Counted from the first letter of the stretch, positions 16,428-25,615 are shown. The stretch: DNA of 64,000 bases from Cupriavidus sp. BIS7 (GCF_000292345.1 NZ_ALOU01000035.1:1-64000), one strand, 5' to 3'. Program-made: numbers and translations. The notes: generated by a model from the letters alone, not told the origin.

Positions 16428-17105
16428 ATGCCCGCATCCGGCGCCGCCCTGGTTGGCGGCGCACATCGCTCCGGCGGTGGCGTGCCGATGGACGGGAACC
16501 TGGAAATCGAAGACCTGCGTGGTCACGGCCGGGGCCCGTACTCGCTGGTCGTGGCCGCCGGAAAGTGCACGGTGCTTTCCGGCACGTCGGGCAGCGGCAA
16601 GAGCCTGCTGCTTCGCATGATTGCCGACCTCGATCCCAATACCGGCAACGTCCGCCTTGGCGCCACCGCGCGCGAAGCGATGAGCGGCCCGGCCTGGCGG
16701 AGCGAGGTCATCTACGTGGCTGCGGACGCCGGCTGGTGGGCCGACGACGTGCGCGCCCATTTCGACAATTTCGAAAACGACCGCCACCGGCTCGACTGGC
16801 TGGCGCAGGCGCTCGGGCTGCGCGCGGACATCCTGTCGGCACAGGTCAGCCACCTTTCCACCGGCGAACGCCAGCGCCTGGCGCTGATCCGCGCGCTGGT
16901 GCGGCGCCCGCGCTTCCTGCTGCTGGACGAGCCAACCTCCGCACTGGACCGCGACACCACGCTGGCCGTGGAAGCCGTGCTGCGCGAGGCGATGGCCGAA
17001 GGCATCGGCCTGCTGGTGGTCTCACACAATACCGAGCAGGCGGCACGCCTGCGCGATGTGCAGTTTGCCCTGAGCCCCGCTGGACTGGAGGCCGTTGCGG
17101 CGTGA
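16428..17105 (+). CDS. fetA: ABC transporter ATP-binding protein, FetA (YbbL)-like
   Basis: A 225-residue ATPase with Walker A GTSGSGKSLLLR (about residues 50-61), signature LSTGERQRLALIRAL and Walker B FLLLDEPTSALD. The short size and the partner permease directly downstream (GTGA overlap) match FetAB/YbbLM, implicated in iron efflux and peroxide tolerance in E. coli. The start is uncertain: ATG 16428 is close to the preceding stop, while ATG 16488 would give a protein that begins just before the conserved domain. Confidence 0.8.
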   Translation: MPASGAALVGGAHRSGGGVPMDGNLEIEDLRGHGRGPYSLVVAAGKCTVLSGTSGSGKSLLLRMIADLDPNTGNVRLGATAREAMSGPAWRSEVIYVAADAGWWADDVRAHFDNFENDRHRLDWLAQALGLRADILSAQVSHLSTGERQRLALIRALVRRPRFLLLDEPTSALDRDTTLAVEAVLREAMAEGIGLLVVSHNTEQAARLRDVQFALSPAGLEAVAA

Positions 17106-17899
17106 ATCCGATCATCCTGACCACCGGCGACCTGGTTCTGGCCAGCCTGCTGATCGTCGCGGGCGCGGCGATGTCCGTGACCATGTCGCTGAACATCCAC
17201 CGCACGCTGCTGTGGACCGCCATCCGCATGGTCGTGCAGTTGATGCTGGTCGGGCTGGCGCTGCGTGCCGTGTTTGCACTGTCCTCGCCGTGGGTCACGC
17301 TGCTGGTCGTGCTGGCGATGATCGCCGCAGCCGCGCACGAGGTAGGCAGCCGTCAGGAACGGCGCCTGCAGGGGCCCGCGCAGCGGCTCATCGGCCTTGC
17401 CACGGTCAGCGTGCCGACGATGGTGATCACCGTGCTGGCGCTGGTCACCGCGCTGCGCCCCACGCCGTGGTATGACGCGCGCCACGCCATCCCTCTGGCC
17501 GGCATCATCCTTGGCAATGCGATGAATGCGGCCAGCCTGACGCTGCATGCGGCGTTCAACGCGGCATGGCTCCAGCGCAGCGCGATTGACGCACGGCTTG
17601 CACTCGGCGACGACCGCCACACTGCACTGCGGCCAATCCTGCGCCAGGCCGTGCGCAGCGGGCTGATGCCGACGATGAACACGATGGGTGCGGCAGGCAT
17701 CATCACGCTGCCAGGCATCATGACCGGCCAGATACTGGCCGGCATGGACCCTATCGACGCCGCGCGCTACCAGATCCTGCTGATGTTCCTGCTGGCGGGC
17801 GGCAGCCTGCTGGCAGCGTTCCTGGCCGCGTGGCTATCGGTCTGGAGGCTGACCGACGAGCGGCACCGCCTGCGGCTGGACCGCCTTGGCATGCGCTGA
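17102..17899 (+). CDS. fetB: ABC transporter permease, FetB (YbbM) family
   Basis: A 265-residue integral membrane protein with about seven hydrophobic segments, starting at GTG 17102, which overlaps the stop of the ATPase gene. Family signatures include HRTLLWTAIRMVVQLMLVGL near the N-terminus, the charged cytoplasmic loop HEVGSRQERRLQGPA and the conserved NTMGAAGIITLPGIMTGQIL late in the chain. Together with the ATPase it would form an export system. Iron export is the known role of the E. coli homologue; the substrate here is inferred. Confidence 0.85.
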   Translation: MNPIILTTGDLVLASLLIVAGAAMSVTMSLNIHRTLLWTAIRMVVQLMLVGLALRAVFALSSPWVTLLVVLAMIAAAAHEVGSRQERRLQGPAQRLIGLATVSVPTMVITVLALVTALRPTPWYDARHAIPLAGIILGNAMNAASLTLHAAFNAAWLQRSAIDARLALGDDRHTALRPILRQAVRSGLMPTMNTMGAAGIITLPGIMTGQILAGMDPIDAARYQILLMFLLAGGSLLAAFLAAWLSVWRLTDERHRLRLDRLGMR

Positions 17900-17999
17900 C
17901 CTGGCACCCGCTGCAATGACCGGGGCACAACTGCCTATTTCTTGAGCAGCCCAGCCCGGGTCGCCTGATTTCACGCCAATTGGCACGTTGCTCCTAGGG

Positions 18000-18022
18000 T
18001 TATCCACAATTTCTGTGGATAA
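18000..18022. promoter_or_regulatory. Inverted pair of consensus DnaA boxes
   Basis: TTATCCACA at 18000-18008 and its exact reverse complement TGTGGATAA at 18014-18022 are separated by 5 bp. Each equals the high-affinity E. coli DnaA box. They lie in the 174-bp gap between two convergent genes. There is no AT-rich unwinding region and no dnaA, parAB or rep gene nearby, so this is not an origin as seen. It could be a DnaA-titration site, or simply a hairpin that ends transcription, although no U-tract follows on either strand. Confidence 0.5.
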
Positions 18023-18073
18023 GACGAAGGGGCGCGGCAGGGGCCCATTGTTGCGCCCAATCGCTGTAGCGTC

Positions 18074-18511
18074 CTATAGCGGCGGCAGGCGCCGCTTGAC
18101 AGGCTGTGACTTGACGATGGCCGAACTGGTCTCGGCCAGGTCGGTGATTCGCTCGAGGATGTGATCGAGATGTTCGATGGATCGCAGATAGAGCCGGCCG
18201 ATAAAGCAGTCGTCGCCGGTCACCTTGTCGCACTCGGCGAACTCCGGGATGGCCTCGATCAGCTTCTGCACGGCCTGCAACTTGCCCGGCAACGGCTTGA
18301 TACGGACGATGGCCTGCATCGCAAAGCCCAGCGTACGCGGCTCGACATCCACGGTGAAGCCACGGATGACGCCCCGGTCCTCCAGCCGCCGAAGGCGTTC
18401 GGACGCGCCAGGCGACGACAGCCCGATCTGCTCCGCCAGTACCTTGACCGGCATGCGTCCATCCTGCTGGAGCAACGTCAGGATGCGACGGTCGATATCG
18501 TCGAGGGACAT
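18074..18511 (-). CDS. Lrp/AsnC-family transcriptional regulator
   Basis: A 145-residue regulator. The N-terminal helix-turn-helix begins LDDIDRRILTLLQQDGRMP and continues LAEQIGLSSPGASERLRRLEDRGVI. The C-terminal RAM/AsnC ligand-binding domain includes MQAIVRIKPLPG and CDKVTGDDCFIGRLYL. The length is typical. It is divergent from the DMT exporter gene with a 121-bp shared promoter region, which suggests that it controls that exporter in response to an amino acid. The effector is unknown. Confidence 0.93.
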   Translation of the reverse strand: MSLDDIDRRILTLLQQDGRMPVKVLAEQIGLSSPGASERLRRLEDRGVIRGFTVDVEPRTLGFAMQAIVRIKPLPGKLQAVQKLIEAIPEFAECDKVTGDDCFIGRLYLRSIEHLDHILERITDLAETSSAIVKSQPVKRRLPPL

Positions 18512-18632
18512 AAGTATTTTTCCGCTTTCACCTTACTAAACACAGGAATAGTAGCTGCCCGCCTGCATTTCCGTATGCCGTCTGGCTAACTTACCCCCTA
18601 GAATTCAAGCCCTGGATTGCAGGAGGATAGCG

Positions 18633-19538
18633 GTGGACAACAAGACGCGAGGCATGCTGGAGATGGTTGCGGCGATGGTGATCTCGGGCACCATTGGCTG
18701 GCTGGTGGTGGTGTCCGGGCGGCCCGTCACGCAGGTGGTCTTCTGGCGCTGCGCGTTCGGCGCGCTCGTGCTGCTGCCGGTCTGCGCCGCCCGGGGCTAC
18801 CTCCGGCCCGGCCGCATCGGCCGCCGCCAGATCCTGCTGGCCGTGGCCGGCGGCATCGCCATCGTCGCCAACTGGCTGCTGCTGTTCTCGGCCTACTCGG
18901 GGGCATCCATTTCGATAGCCACGGCCGTGTACAACACCCAGCCGTTCATGCTGGTTGGGCTGGGCGCGCTGTTCCTGGGCGAACGCCTGACGCTGCCCAA
19001 GCTCGCATGGCTCGCGCTGGCCTTCGGTGGCATGCTGCTGATCGTGCGTGCCGGCCCCGAATCCGGTGCAATGGGCGGCAGCTACCTGGTGGGCATCCTG
19101 CTGGCACTGGGGGCGGCCTTCTGCTACGCACTGGCCGCGCTGATCGCAAAGAAGCTCAAGGACACCCCACCGCATCTGATTGCGCTGATCCACGTCGTGG
19201 TCGGCACCGTGCTGCTGCTGCCGATGAACATCGATGCGCAATGGCCCAGCGGCACCGCACCGTGGGCAACGCTGGCCACGCTCGGCGTTGTTCACACGGG
19301 CCTGATGTACATCCTGCTCTATGGCGCCATCCAGAAACTGCCGACCCATCTGACCGGGGCGCTGTCCTTCATCTATCCGATCGTGGCCATTCTGGTAGAC
19401 CGGCTGGCCTTTGGCCACCACCTGTATCCGTCGCAGATCGCGGGGGCCACGTTGATCCTGCTGGCCGCGGCCGGCATGACGATGGGATGGTCGTGGCGCA
19501 AGGCCCTGCCGTGGAGCGCGAGAAAGCCGTCGGCCTGA
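18633..19538 (+). CDS. DMT-superfamily (EamA) exporter
   Basis: A 301-residue inner-membrane protein with ten hydrophobic segments arranged as two EamA repeats; the second repeat begins near residue 150. Start is GTG at 18633 with AGGAGGATAGC before it. PTHLTGALSFIYPIVAILVDRL is a standard second-repeat EamA signature. Members export amino acids or other metabolites. Divergence from an Lrp-type regulator supports amino-acid export. It is convergent with the antiporter gene, 13 bp away. Confidence 0.9.
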   Translation: MDNKTRGMLEMVAAMVISGTIGWLVVVSGRPVTQVVFWRCAFGALVLLPVCAARGYLRPGRIGRRQILLAVAGGIAIVANWLLLFSAYSGASISIATAVYNTQPFMLVGLGALFLGERLTLPKLAWLALAFGGMLLIVRAGPESGAMGGSYLVGILLALGAAFCYALAALIAKKLKDTPPHLIALIHVVVGTVLLLPMNIDAQWPSGTAPWATLATLGVVHTGLMYILLYGAIQKLPTHLTGALSFIYPIVAILVDRLAFGHHLYPSQIAGATLILLAAAGMTMGWSWRKALPWSARKPSA

Positions 19539-19551
19539 CCGGAGCGGCCAG

Positions 19552-20865
19552 CTAGTTCACCACGCCTTCACTCGCTGCGCGCGGCCGGTTCTCGGGCATC
19601 GCAACCCCAAGCTTCCGTGCGAAGTACCTCAGTGTCAGGCCGTTGAAGAACAGGTTGAGCAGCACGAAGCCAGCGGCCATCGCTGCCGCGAAGTGGCGCG
19701 TGTCGGGATCAAGGGACTGGTTGCGGGCCAGGCAGATGGCCAGTGTCAGCGTCACCGGACCGCGCACACCGCCCCAGGCAATCAGCAACTGGTGCGACAT
19801 CGGCAATGGCTTGCAGATGCCGATGCGGCTCATCATCGGCATGCACACGGTGAGAATGCCAAGCCGGCTGGCCACCGCCGCGGCCAGCACGAGGAACAGC
19901 ACGACGATATCGATCATGCGCAGGTCGTCGATCATCGTCGGCACGTGAGCGGTTGCCAGCAGCAGCACCGCCGCGCTGGCAATCAATGCCTGATACCGCC
20001 AGAGATCGCGGAACAGCTTGACGTGCGATGGAGGGCGCCTGGCAAGCATCATGCGCCCGACCACCAGCCCCGCGCACACCACAGCTGCCACGCCCGACAC
20101 ATGCAGCACGCGCTCGGCAAACGGATAGATCAGGTTTGGCAGCGCCAGCGACAGCGAGTACTCGGCAAACGGCAGGCTGCGCATCGCGCCTGAAACGAAC
20201 ACGAACAGCACACCGATGATCGCGCCAACCGCACAGCCGCCAAGCAGCGTGAGCACGAACTGCGCCACGGGATAGCTTTCGGCCCTTGAAGCAGGCAGCA
20301 CCGCGATGGCGCCCGTCAGCAGCGTCGTGATGGCGATGGCGGCCGCGTCATTGAACAGGGCTTCGCCCTCTACCAGGCGGATCAGCCGCGCGGGCGCACC
20401 GCTGCTCTGGAACAGCGAGATGACGGTGGCGGGGTCCGTGGTGCTGACGATCGCCCCGAGCAGCAGGCAGACGATGATGCCCTGGCCGCTGGTCAGGTAG
20501 GCCATCGCACCGACACCGAGCGTGGCCGCAAGCACAGCGCCCACGGCCAGCAGAAGGATCGGCGCCAGGTCGGCGAAGAAACCTTTGGTATCAACCTCCA
20601 TCGCCGCCTGGAACAGGATCGGAGGCAGGAAGATCCACAGATACGCCTCCGGTGGCATGGACGGCGACAGGAACGGCGCAATCGTGTTGGCGGCGAATGC
20701 CGGCGCAAAGTGCTGCAGCGCGATGTAGCCGAAGCCGATGGAGACACCGGCGCCGGTCAGGATGATGGGGTCGGGCAGCCGCAGCCGTTGTGCGATCACA
20801 TGGCATACCGAGATGAAAAAAAGCAGTACGCCGACCCGGGTGGTCAGTTCAATGGCAACGTCCAA
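19552..20865 (-). CDS. CPA1-family sodium/proton antiporter
   Basis: A 437-residue membrane protein with about twelve hydrophobic spans. GAIVSTTDPATVISLF carries the TDPA motif of the ion-binding site, and GEALFNDAAAIAI carries the ND(A) motif, both diagnostic of CPA1 exchangers. GGVRGPVTLTLAICLA is the usual late-helix arginine motif. The start is TTG at 20865, preceded by CTGGAGC; the first residues run directly into the first membrane span. It exchanges Na+ or K+ for protons. No partner genes are nearby. Confidence 0.88.
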   Translation of the reverse strand: MDVAIELTTRVGVLLFFISVCHVIAQRLRLPDPIILTGAGVSIGFGYIALQHFAPAFAANTIAPFLSPSMPPEAYLWIFLPPILFQAAMEVDTKGFFADLAPILLLAVGAVLAATLGVGAMAYLTSGQGIIVCLLLGAIVSTTDPATVISLFQSSGAPARLIRLVEGEALFNDAAAIAITTLLTGAIAVLPASRAESYPVAQFVLTLLGGCAVGAIIGVLFVFVSGAMRSLPFAEYSLSLALPNLIYPFAERVLHVSGVAAVVCAGLVVGRMMLARRPPSHVKLFRDLWRYQALIASAAVLLLATAHVPTMIDDLRMIDIVVLFLVLAAAVASRLGILTVCMPMMSRIGICKPLPMSHQLLIAWGGVRGPVTLTLAICLARNQSLDPDTRHFAAAMAAGFVLLNLFFNGLTLRYFARKLGVAMPENRPRAASEGVVN

Positions 20866-21281
20866 GGGTGTGCTCCAGATGCGGACTTCGGGGAGTTAAC
20901 TGAGGGCGCTGGCGGCTCATCCGGCACTCTTGCCAGGGTGAGCATTGAATAGTCCGGTTAGAGCAGCAGGCAACCGGGAAGATTCCACCGGTCTGCACAA
21001 TTCGTTATTGCGTGATCGGGGGTTGGCGTCATCGCAGGTGCCGGGACCACCACCTCACAACAAGGACTCTGGCAATCAAACCAGAGAGCACAACAAGCCA
21101 CAGCCTTGTCACGCAGCGTGGGTAAAACACGCCCGGGCACCGGGAGGAAGGCCCGGCGCGGGTCGGGGCAAATGTATGCCAGGCAGTCATTGTCGCGTCA
21201 TCGAAGCCGCCTAGCATTCCGCGCTTTGCTGTCAGTAGAACAATCCGTGCGCTGTCAAACCCTTCCCCCCGAGCCAAACCC
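20866..21281. other. Divergent intergenic region, antiporter and nuclease
   Basis: This 416-bp gap separates the starts of the antiporter (minus) and the extracellular nuclease (plus) and should contain both promoters. Short frames on both strands show no ribosome site or family similarity that I can recognise. No riboswitch or RNA gene was recognised. Confidence 0.45.
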
Positions 21282-23795
21282 ATGCGTCTGCATTACATCG
21301 TTCCAGCCGCGCTCCTCATGGCGCTGCCTGCCCATGCCGAGCTGATCATCAGCGAATACGTAGAAGGCACGTCGAACAACAAGGCCATCGAGATCTACAA
21401 CCCCGATGCCACCGAAGCCGACCTGTCGCTGTACAAGATCGAGCAGTACAACAACGGCGCCACCGCGCCCACCACGTCCTTCCAGCTTGCCGGCAAGCTG
21501 GCACCGGGATCGGTCCATGTGATGGCCCACGGCACGCTGGCCAGCGTGCTTGGGTCGAAGGTCAACCAGACTGTGACGTTCACGTTCAATGGCGACGACG
21601 CGATTACGCTGACGCGCTCCGGCACCGTGGTAGACCATATCGGCCAGGTCGGCTACCGCCCGCCGTCCGGTTACTGGGGCACGGCTACCGCCGGCACCAT
21701 GGACCATACGCTGCGCCGCAAGGGCGCGGTGAAGCAGGGCGATACCGACACCACCGCGGTCTTCGACCCGGCCGTGCAGTGGGACTCGTTCAACGTTGAT
21801 GATTTCTCGGACCTTGGCCTGTACAACGGCCAGGGCAGCGTTGCGCCGCCCCCAGTGCTGGCGGTGTGTGGCGCCGCTGCGACGCATATCGCGGACGTAC
21901 AGGGCGCGGTGACGCCTTCGCCAATGGCCGGCCAGAACGTCGAGATCGAAGCCGTGGTCACGGCCGACTACAGTGGTGCCGGCGGCTTCAGCGGCTTCTT
22001 CGTGCAGCAGCCCGACGCGCAGCGCCGCAGGCTGCCCGGTGTGTCAGAGGGCCTGTTCGTCTATGCGCCCAGCGTAACGGCCCGCGCAGGCGACCTGGTC
22101 CACCTGGTTGGCAAGGTCGAGGAGAAGTACGGGCAGACGCAACTGACGCTGGCCACGGGCGGCTTCGCAAGCTGCTCCGGCGGTCACAGTGTGACGCCGG
22201 TCGATGTCACGCTGCCGCTGGCCAGCACCACGGCGCTGGCGGCCTACGAAGGCATGCTGGTACGCCTGCCGCAGACGCTGACCGTCAGCGAAACCTATGA
22301 ACTCGGGCGCTATGGCAGCGTGCTGCTCAGCAACGGGCGCCTGCCACTGCCTACCAACGTGGCCCCGGCGAAGAGCGGCGCAGCCGATCAGGCCGCCGCC
22401 AACGCGCTGAACCGCCTGGTGCTTGACGACGGTTCCAATCAGCAGAACCCCGGTGCGGTGCCCTACCCGGCCCCGGGCCTGTCCGCAGCCAACCCGGTGC
22501 GTGCCGGGTACACGGTCAGCGGCGCGCAAGGCGTACTGGAAATCCGCTACAACGCGTGGCGTCTGCAGCCGGTGCCCGGTGCCGCCGCCCCGGTATTCAA
22601 TGCCGCTACCAATCCGCGCACCGGCGCCCCCACGCGCCACGCACAGGCGGACGTGCGCGTGGCCTCGTTCAACGTGCTGAACTACTTCAATGGCGACGGC
22701 AAGGGCGCCGGCTTCGACGACCCGAACAATCGCGGCGCCAAGACGCAGGCCGAGTTCGAGCGTCAGGAAGCCAAGATCGTTGCGGCAATCCGCGCCATCA
22801 ACGCCGACGTGGTCGGGCTGATGGAAATCGAGAACGACGGCTACGGCGACCTGAGCGCCATTCGCCGCCTGACCAGCCAGCTTGGCGCCGACTGGCGCTA
22901 TGTCGATCCGGGCGTGCCGAAGCTCGGCGGGGACGCCATCACGGTGGCCATCATCTACAACAGCCGCACCGTGGAACCGGTGGGCGTGGCGGCTACGCTT
23001 GCCATCGACGACAAGAACCGTCAGCCGCTGGCACGCACGTTCCGCCGCATCGGCGGCACGCAGAACTTCACCGTGGTGGTCAACCACCTGAAGTCCAAGG
23101 GCTGCACGGGCGCCACCGGCACCGATGCCGACCAGGGCGACGGCCAAAGCTGCTGGAACCCGACCCGCCTGCGCGCGGCCGGCCTGATCGCCAACTGGCT
23201 GGCCACCTCGCCAACCGGCGTGGCCGACGTGGGCAAGCTGCTGATCGGCGATCTCAACAGCTACGCCAAGGAAGACCCGGTGCTGCTGTTCGCCGACAAG
23301 GGCTACGCCGACATGGTGGCGAAGTTCGTCGGCAAGGACGCCTACAGCTACGTGTTCGGCGGCGAGTCGGGCTATATCGACCATGCGCTTGCGACCGCCG
23401 GCCTGGCTGAGCGTGTACGCGCCGTGCACGAGTGGCACATCAATGCCGACGAGCCGATCGCGCTGGAATACTCGTTCGCCTACAAGAGCGCCGAGCAGCA
23501 GCAGACCTACTATGCGCCGGACCCGTACCGCTCCTCGGACCACGATCCGGTGCTGGTGGACTTTGCGCTGCGCACGGATGCGGCGGGCGATGGTGGCACG
23601 GGCGCCGGAACTTCGGGTGGCACGAACGGAGGCACGAACGGAGGCACATCGGCAGGCAACGCAGGCAATGATTCGAACGACTCGGGTGCCGGTTCGCTCG
23701 ATCCGTTGATGGGACTGATGCTGGCAGCAAGTGTGGCCGTACTGGCACGACGCCGCCCATGGAACGCTGGAAAGCAGGCCGGAAAGCACGCTTGA
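21282..23795 (+). CDS. ExeM/NucH-family extracellular endonuclease with GlyGly-CTERM-like tail
   Basis: An 837-residue secreted DNase. Order: signal peptide (1-19, PAHA-ELII); lamin-tail-like domain (20 to about 140, LIISEYVEGTSNNKAIEIYN); an OB-like nuclease accessory region (about 200-430); an endonuclease/exonuclease/phosphatase domain (about 455-765), with VASFNVLNYFNGDGKG, VVGLMEIENDG, VNHLKSKGC, LIGDLNSYAKEDP and SSDHDPVLVDF holding metal-binding and catalytic residues. The tail has a Gly/Thr/Asn-rich linker, then GAGSLDPLMGLMLAASVAVLARRR: Gly-rich spacer, hydrophobic helix, Arg cluster. That architecture matches GlyGly-CTERM sorting signals. The next gene encodes a rhomboid-like protease that is probably its processing enzyme. 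Confidence 0.92.
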   Translation: MRLHYIVPAALLMALPAHAELIISEYVEGTSNNKAIEIYNPDATEADLSLYKIEQYNNGATAPTTSFQLAGKLAPGSVHVMAHGTLASVLGSKVNQTVTFTFNGDDAITLTRSGTVVDHIGQVGYRPPSGYWGTATAGTMDHTLRRKGAVKQGDTDTTAVFDPAVQWDSFNVDDFSDLGLYNGQGSVAPPPVLAVCGAAATHIADVQGAVTPSPMAGQNVEIEAVVTADYSGAGGFSGFFVQQPDAQRRRLPGVSEGLFVYAPSVTARAGDLVHLVGKVEEKYGQTQLTLATGGFASCSGGHSVTPVDVTLPLASTTALAAYEGMLVRLPQTLTVSETYELGRYGSVLLSNGRLPLPTNVAPAKSGAADQAAANALNRLVLDDGSNQQNPGAVPYPAPGLSAANPVRAGYTVSGAQGVLEIRYNAWRLQPVPGAAAPVFNAATNPRTGAPTRHAQADVRVASFNVLNYFNGDGKGAGFDDPNNRGAKTQAEFERQEAKIVAAIRAINADVVGLMEIENDGYGDLSAIRRLTSQLGADWRYVDPGVPKLGGDAITVAIIYNSRTVEPVGVAATLAIDDKNRQPLARTFRRIGGTQNFTVVVNHLKSKGCTGATGTDADQGDGQSCWNPTRLRAAGLIANWLATSPTGVADVGKLLIGDLNSYAKEDPVLLFADKGYADMVAKFVGKDAYSYVFGGESGYIDHALATAGLAERVRAVHEWHINADEPIALEYSFAYKSAEQQQTYYAPDPYRSSDHDPVLVDFALRTDAAGDGGTGAGTSGGTNGGTNGGTSAGNAGNDSNDSGAGSLDPLMGLMLAASVAVLARRRPWNAGKQAGKHA
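23616..23651. repeat. 12-bp tandem repeat in nuclease linker
   Basis: Three units of GGWGGCACGAAC-like sequence (23616, 23628, 23640) encode Gly-Gly-Thr-Asn repeats just before the C-terminal sorting signal. Copy-number change would lengthen or shorten the linker by four residues without a frameshift. Confidence 0.75.
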
Positions 23796-24475
23796 AGGCA
23801 ACCCTGAGTGCATGGGCGCGCCGCTGGCCCGGCTGGCGAGCGCGCTGCCCGATGCATCCGGGTTTCCTGGCCGTTGCCGTGCTGATGCTTGCCCTGCAGG
23901 CGGGCGGTGCCGGGGTGGCCGATGCGCTGCGCTATGAACGCACGGCCATCGCGGGCGGCGAGCTATGGCGGCTGGTGTCCGGCCACTTCGTGCATCTCGG
24001 CTGGACGCACTGTCTGCTCAATGTGGGTGGCGTGGCGGCGCTGGCCATGATCCTGCCCGCACCGCTGCGCGCGTGGCGCTGCAGCGTGCTGCTCGGCATG
24101 TTCATCGGCCTGGTCCTGTTCGCCATGCTGCCCGGCCTGAAGCACTATGCCGGTTTCTCGGGCATCAACTACGGCCTGGCCGCACTGGCGCTGCTGCCGC
24201 GCGCGCGGGGCGAGGCTGTCGCAGCGCTCGTGCTGGCTGCGCTAGTCGTCCGCGCTGTCTGGCAATGGTTAGATGGCGGCAGCGCGGCCGATGCAGCATG
24301 GCTGGGCGCCCCGCCGCTTGCCGCGGCCCATCTTGCCGGGCTGGCCGGCGGCGCGATGATGCGGCTTCGCCCGGCAATGCCAGGCGAAGCCAGCGCGACC
24401 AGAAGCCCGCGCAATCGCTACCGGGCCGGAGGCTCAGAACTTGTGACGCAGGCCGACCGCGATGCCGAACATTGA
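23759..24475 (+). CDS. rrtA: Rhombosortase-like rhomboid intramembrane serine protease
   Basis: A membrane protein of up to 238 residues. After a basic N-terminus (about 30 residues, start uncertain; ATG 23852 is an alternative) come about six hydrophobic spans. Rhomboid landmarks are present: SGHFVHLGWTHCLLNVGG (His-x3-Asn type motif on the second span), GFSGINYGLAALALL with the catalytic Ser, and AAAHLAGLAGGAMM with the catalytic His. The short rhomboid core is the rhombosortase type that cleaves GlyGly-CTERM proteins. The gene overlaps the nuclease gene by 37 bp, giving a strong enzyme-substrate link. Its 3' end overlaps the convergent porin gene by 42 bp. Confidence 0.85.
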   Translation: MERWKAGRKARLKATLSAWARRWPGWRARCPMHPGFLAVAVLMLALQAGGAGVADALRYERTAIAGGELWRLVSGHFVHLGWTHCLLNVGGVAALAMILPAPLRAWRCSVLLGMFIGLVLFAMLPGLKHYAGFSGINYGLAALALLPRARGEAVAALVLAALVVRAVWQWLDGGSAADAAWLGAPPLAAAHLAGLAGGAMMRLRPAMPGEASATRSPRNRYRAGGSELVTQADRDAEH

Positions 24476-25615
24476 ACTCTGCCCGTTGCCCAGCGCGTAG
24501 CTGTTGCCCAGTGACAGGCTGTTGGCATAGAAGATCGCGGCGGACTCCATGGCAAGCCCCGCATTCTTCGTATAGGCCGCCGTCAGGTAGACATCCGTCC
24601 GTTTGGAGAACGAGTAGTTGGAGATGGCGGAAATCTGCCAGGGGTTGGCCTGGTGCGTATCGCCGAACTGGTTCTTGACGTTGTCGTAGTTGTATTCCAG
24701 CGTGAACCCGACGGCCGACGTGATCTGATACGTCCCGCCAATCCAGTAGAAGTCGTCACGCAGGAATTCGCTGCCCACCTGGTTCTTGTTCTGCCCCCAG
24801 CGATAGCCGCCCATGATCTTGGCCGCGCCGAACGCGTAGCTGGCACCGATCGTCGCCTTCTTGAATGTGCCAGTACCGGCATTGGTGGGCTGCGCCACTG
24901 GCGCGATGGTGGGGTTGAACTGGTCATAGGCAACGACGACGCCGATCGGCCCGGTGCTGTAGACCAGTGCCGCGCCATAGGCGGTATCGCGCCGGAACTG
25001 CCCCGGCACTTCGCCATTGCCGCCGAGGATGATGGGCGCACCAACCGTGGGCGGCAACGCCAGGCCCGTACCGAACGACCAATGCGCGATGGCCGTGACG
25101 GGTCCGAAGTTGCCTGTGTACTTGATCGTGTTGTCTTCACGGAAGTTGGCGCCGGCCATGACCACGACAGGCTCGTACTGCGTGGCATAGGCAGCCGGAG
25201 CGAAGTTCGCCAGCGCTTCAAACAGTGACGCGTACTGGCGACCCAGCGAAAGCTGGCCATATGTGCTCTGCAAACCTACGAACGCCTGACGGCCGAACAG
25301 GCGCCCGCTCTGCTGCGAGGTGCCGGAATCAAGATTGAAACCGCTTTCCAGTACGAAGATCGCCTTGAGGCCGGTGCCAAGATCCTCCATGCCACGCAGG
25401 CCCCAGCGCGAACCGGATACACCGCCGGAGTCCATGCGGAAGACGTCGCGTCCTGGACCGGGGTTGAATCCGTTCGCGGCCACCGGAACCTGGCCAACAT
25501 GGTTGGCGAACTCAAGGTTCGCGTCGACAACACCGTAGAGCGTCACGGCAGACTGCGCGTGGCCAAGGCCGGAAACCGCACAAAGCACAGCAAATGCAAG
25601 GCACTTCGGCTTCAT
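24434..25615 (-). CDS. Gram-negative trimeric porin (OmpC-like, Burkholderiales type)
   Basis: A 393-residue outer-membrane porin. ATG 25615 is chosen because GAGGAG precedes it at 10 bp and a signal peptide (MKPKCLAFAVLCAVSGLGHA) follows. The mature chain opens with QSAVTLYGVVDANLEF, the first strand of the family, and continues with SRWGLRGMEDLGTGLKAIF, FGRQAFVGLQSTYGQLSLGRQY and alternating beta strands to a terminal Phe (GLRHKF), needed for barrel assembly. Role: diffusion of small solutes. The 3' end overlaps the convergent rhomboid gene. Confidence 0.93.
   Translation of the reverse strand: MKPKCLAFAVLCAVSGLGHAQSAVTLYGVVDANLEFANHVGQVPVAANGFNPGPGRDVFRMDSGGVSGSRWGLRGMEDLGTGLKAIFVLESGFNLDSGTSQQSGRLFGRQAFVGLQSTYGQLSLGRQYASLFEALANFAPAAYATQYEPVVVMAGANFREDNTIKYTGNFGPVTAIAHWSFGTGLALPPTVGAPIILGGNGEVPGQFRRDTAYGAALVYSTGPIGVVVAYDQFNPTIAPVAQPTNAGTGTFKKATIGASYAFGAAKIMGGYRWGQNKNQVGSEFLRDDFYWIGGTYQITSAVGFTLEYNYDNVKNQFGDTHQANPWQISAISNYSFSKRTDVYLTAAYTKNAGLAMESAAIFYANSLSLGNSYALGNGQSSMFGIAVGLRHKF

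Noticed and set aside
18000-18022. Replication origin suggested by DnaA boxes
   Set aside because: Only one box pair, no AT-rich unwinding region, and no dnaA, rep, parA or parB gene nearby.
22044-23813. A 589-codon minus-strand open frame
   Set aside because: Antisense to the extracellular nuclease; composition and lack of signals mark it as a shadow frame.
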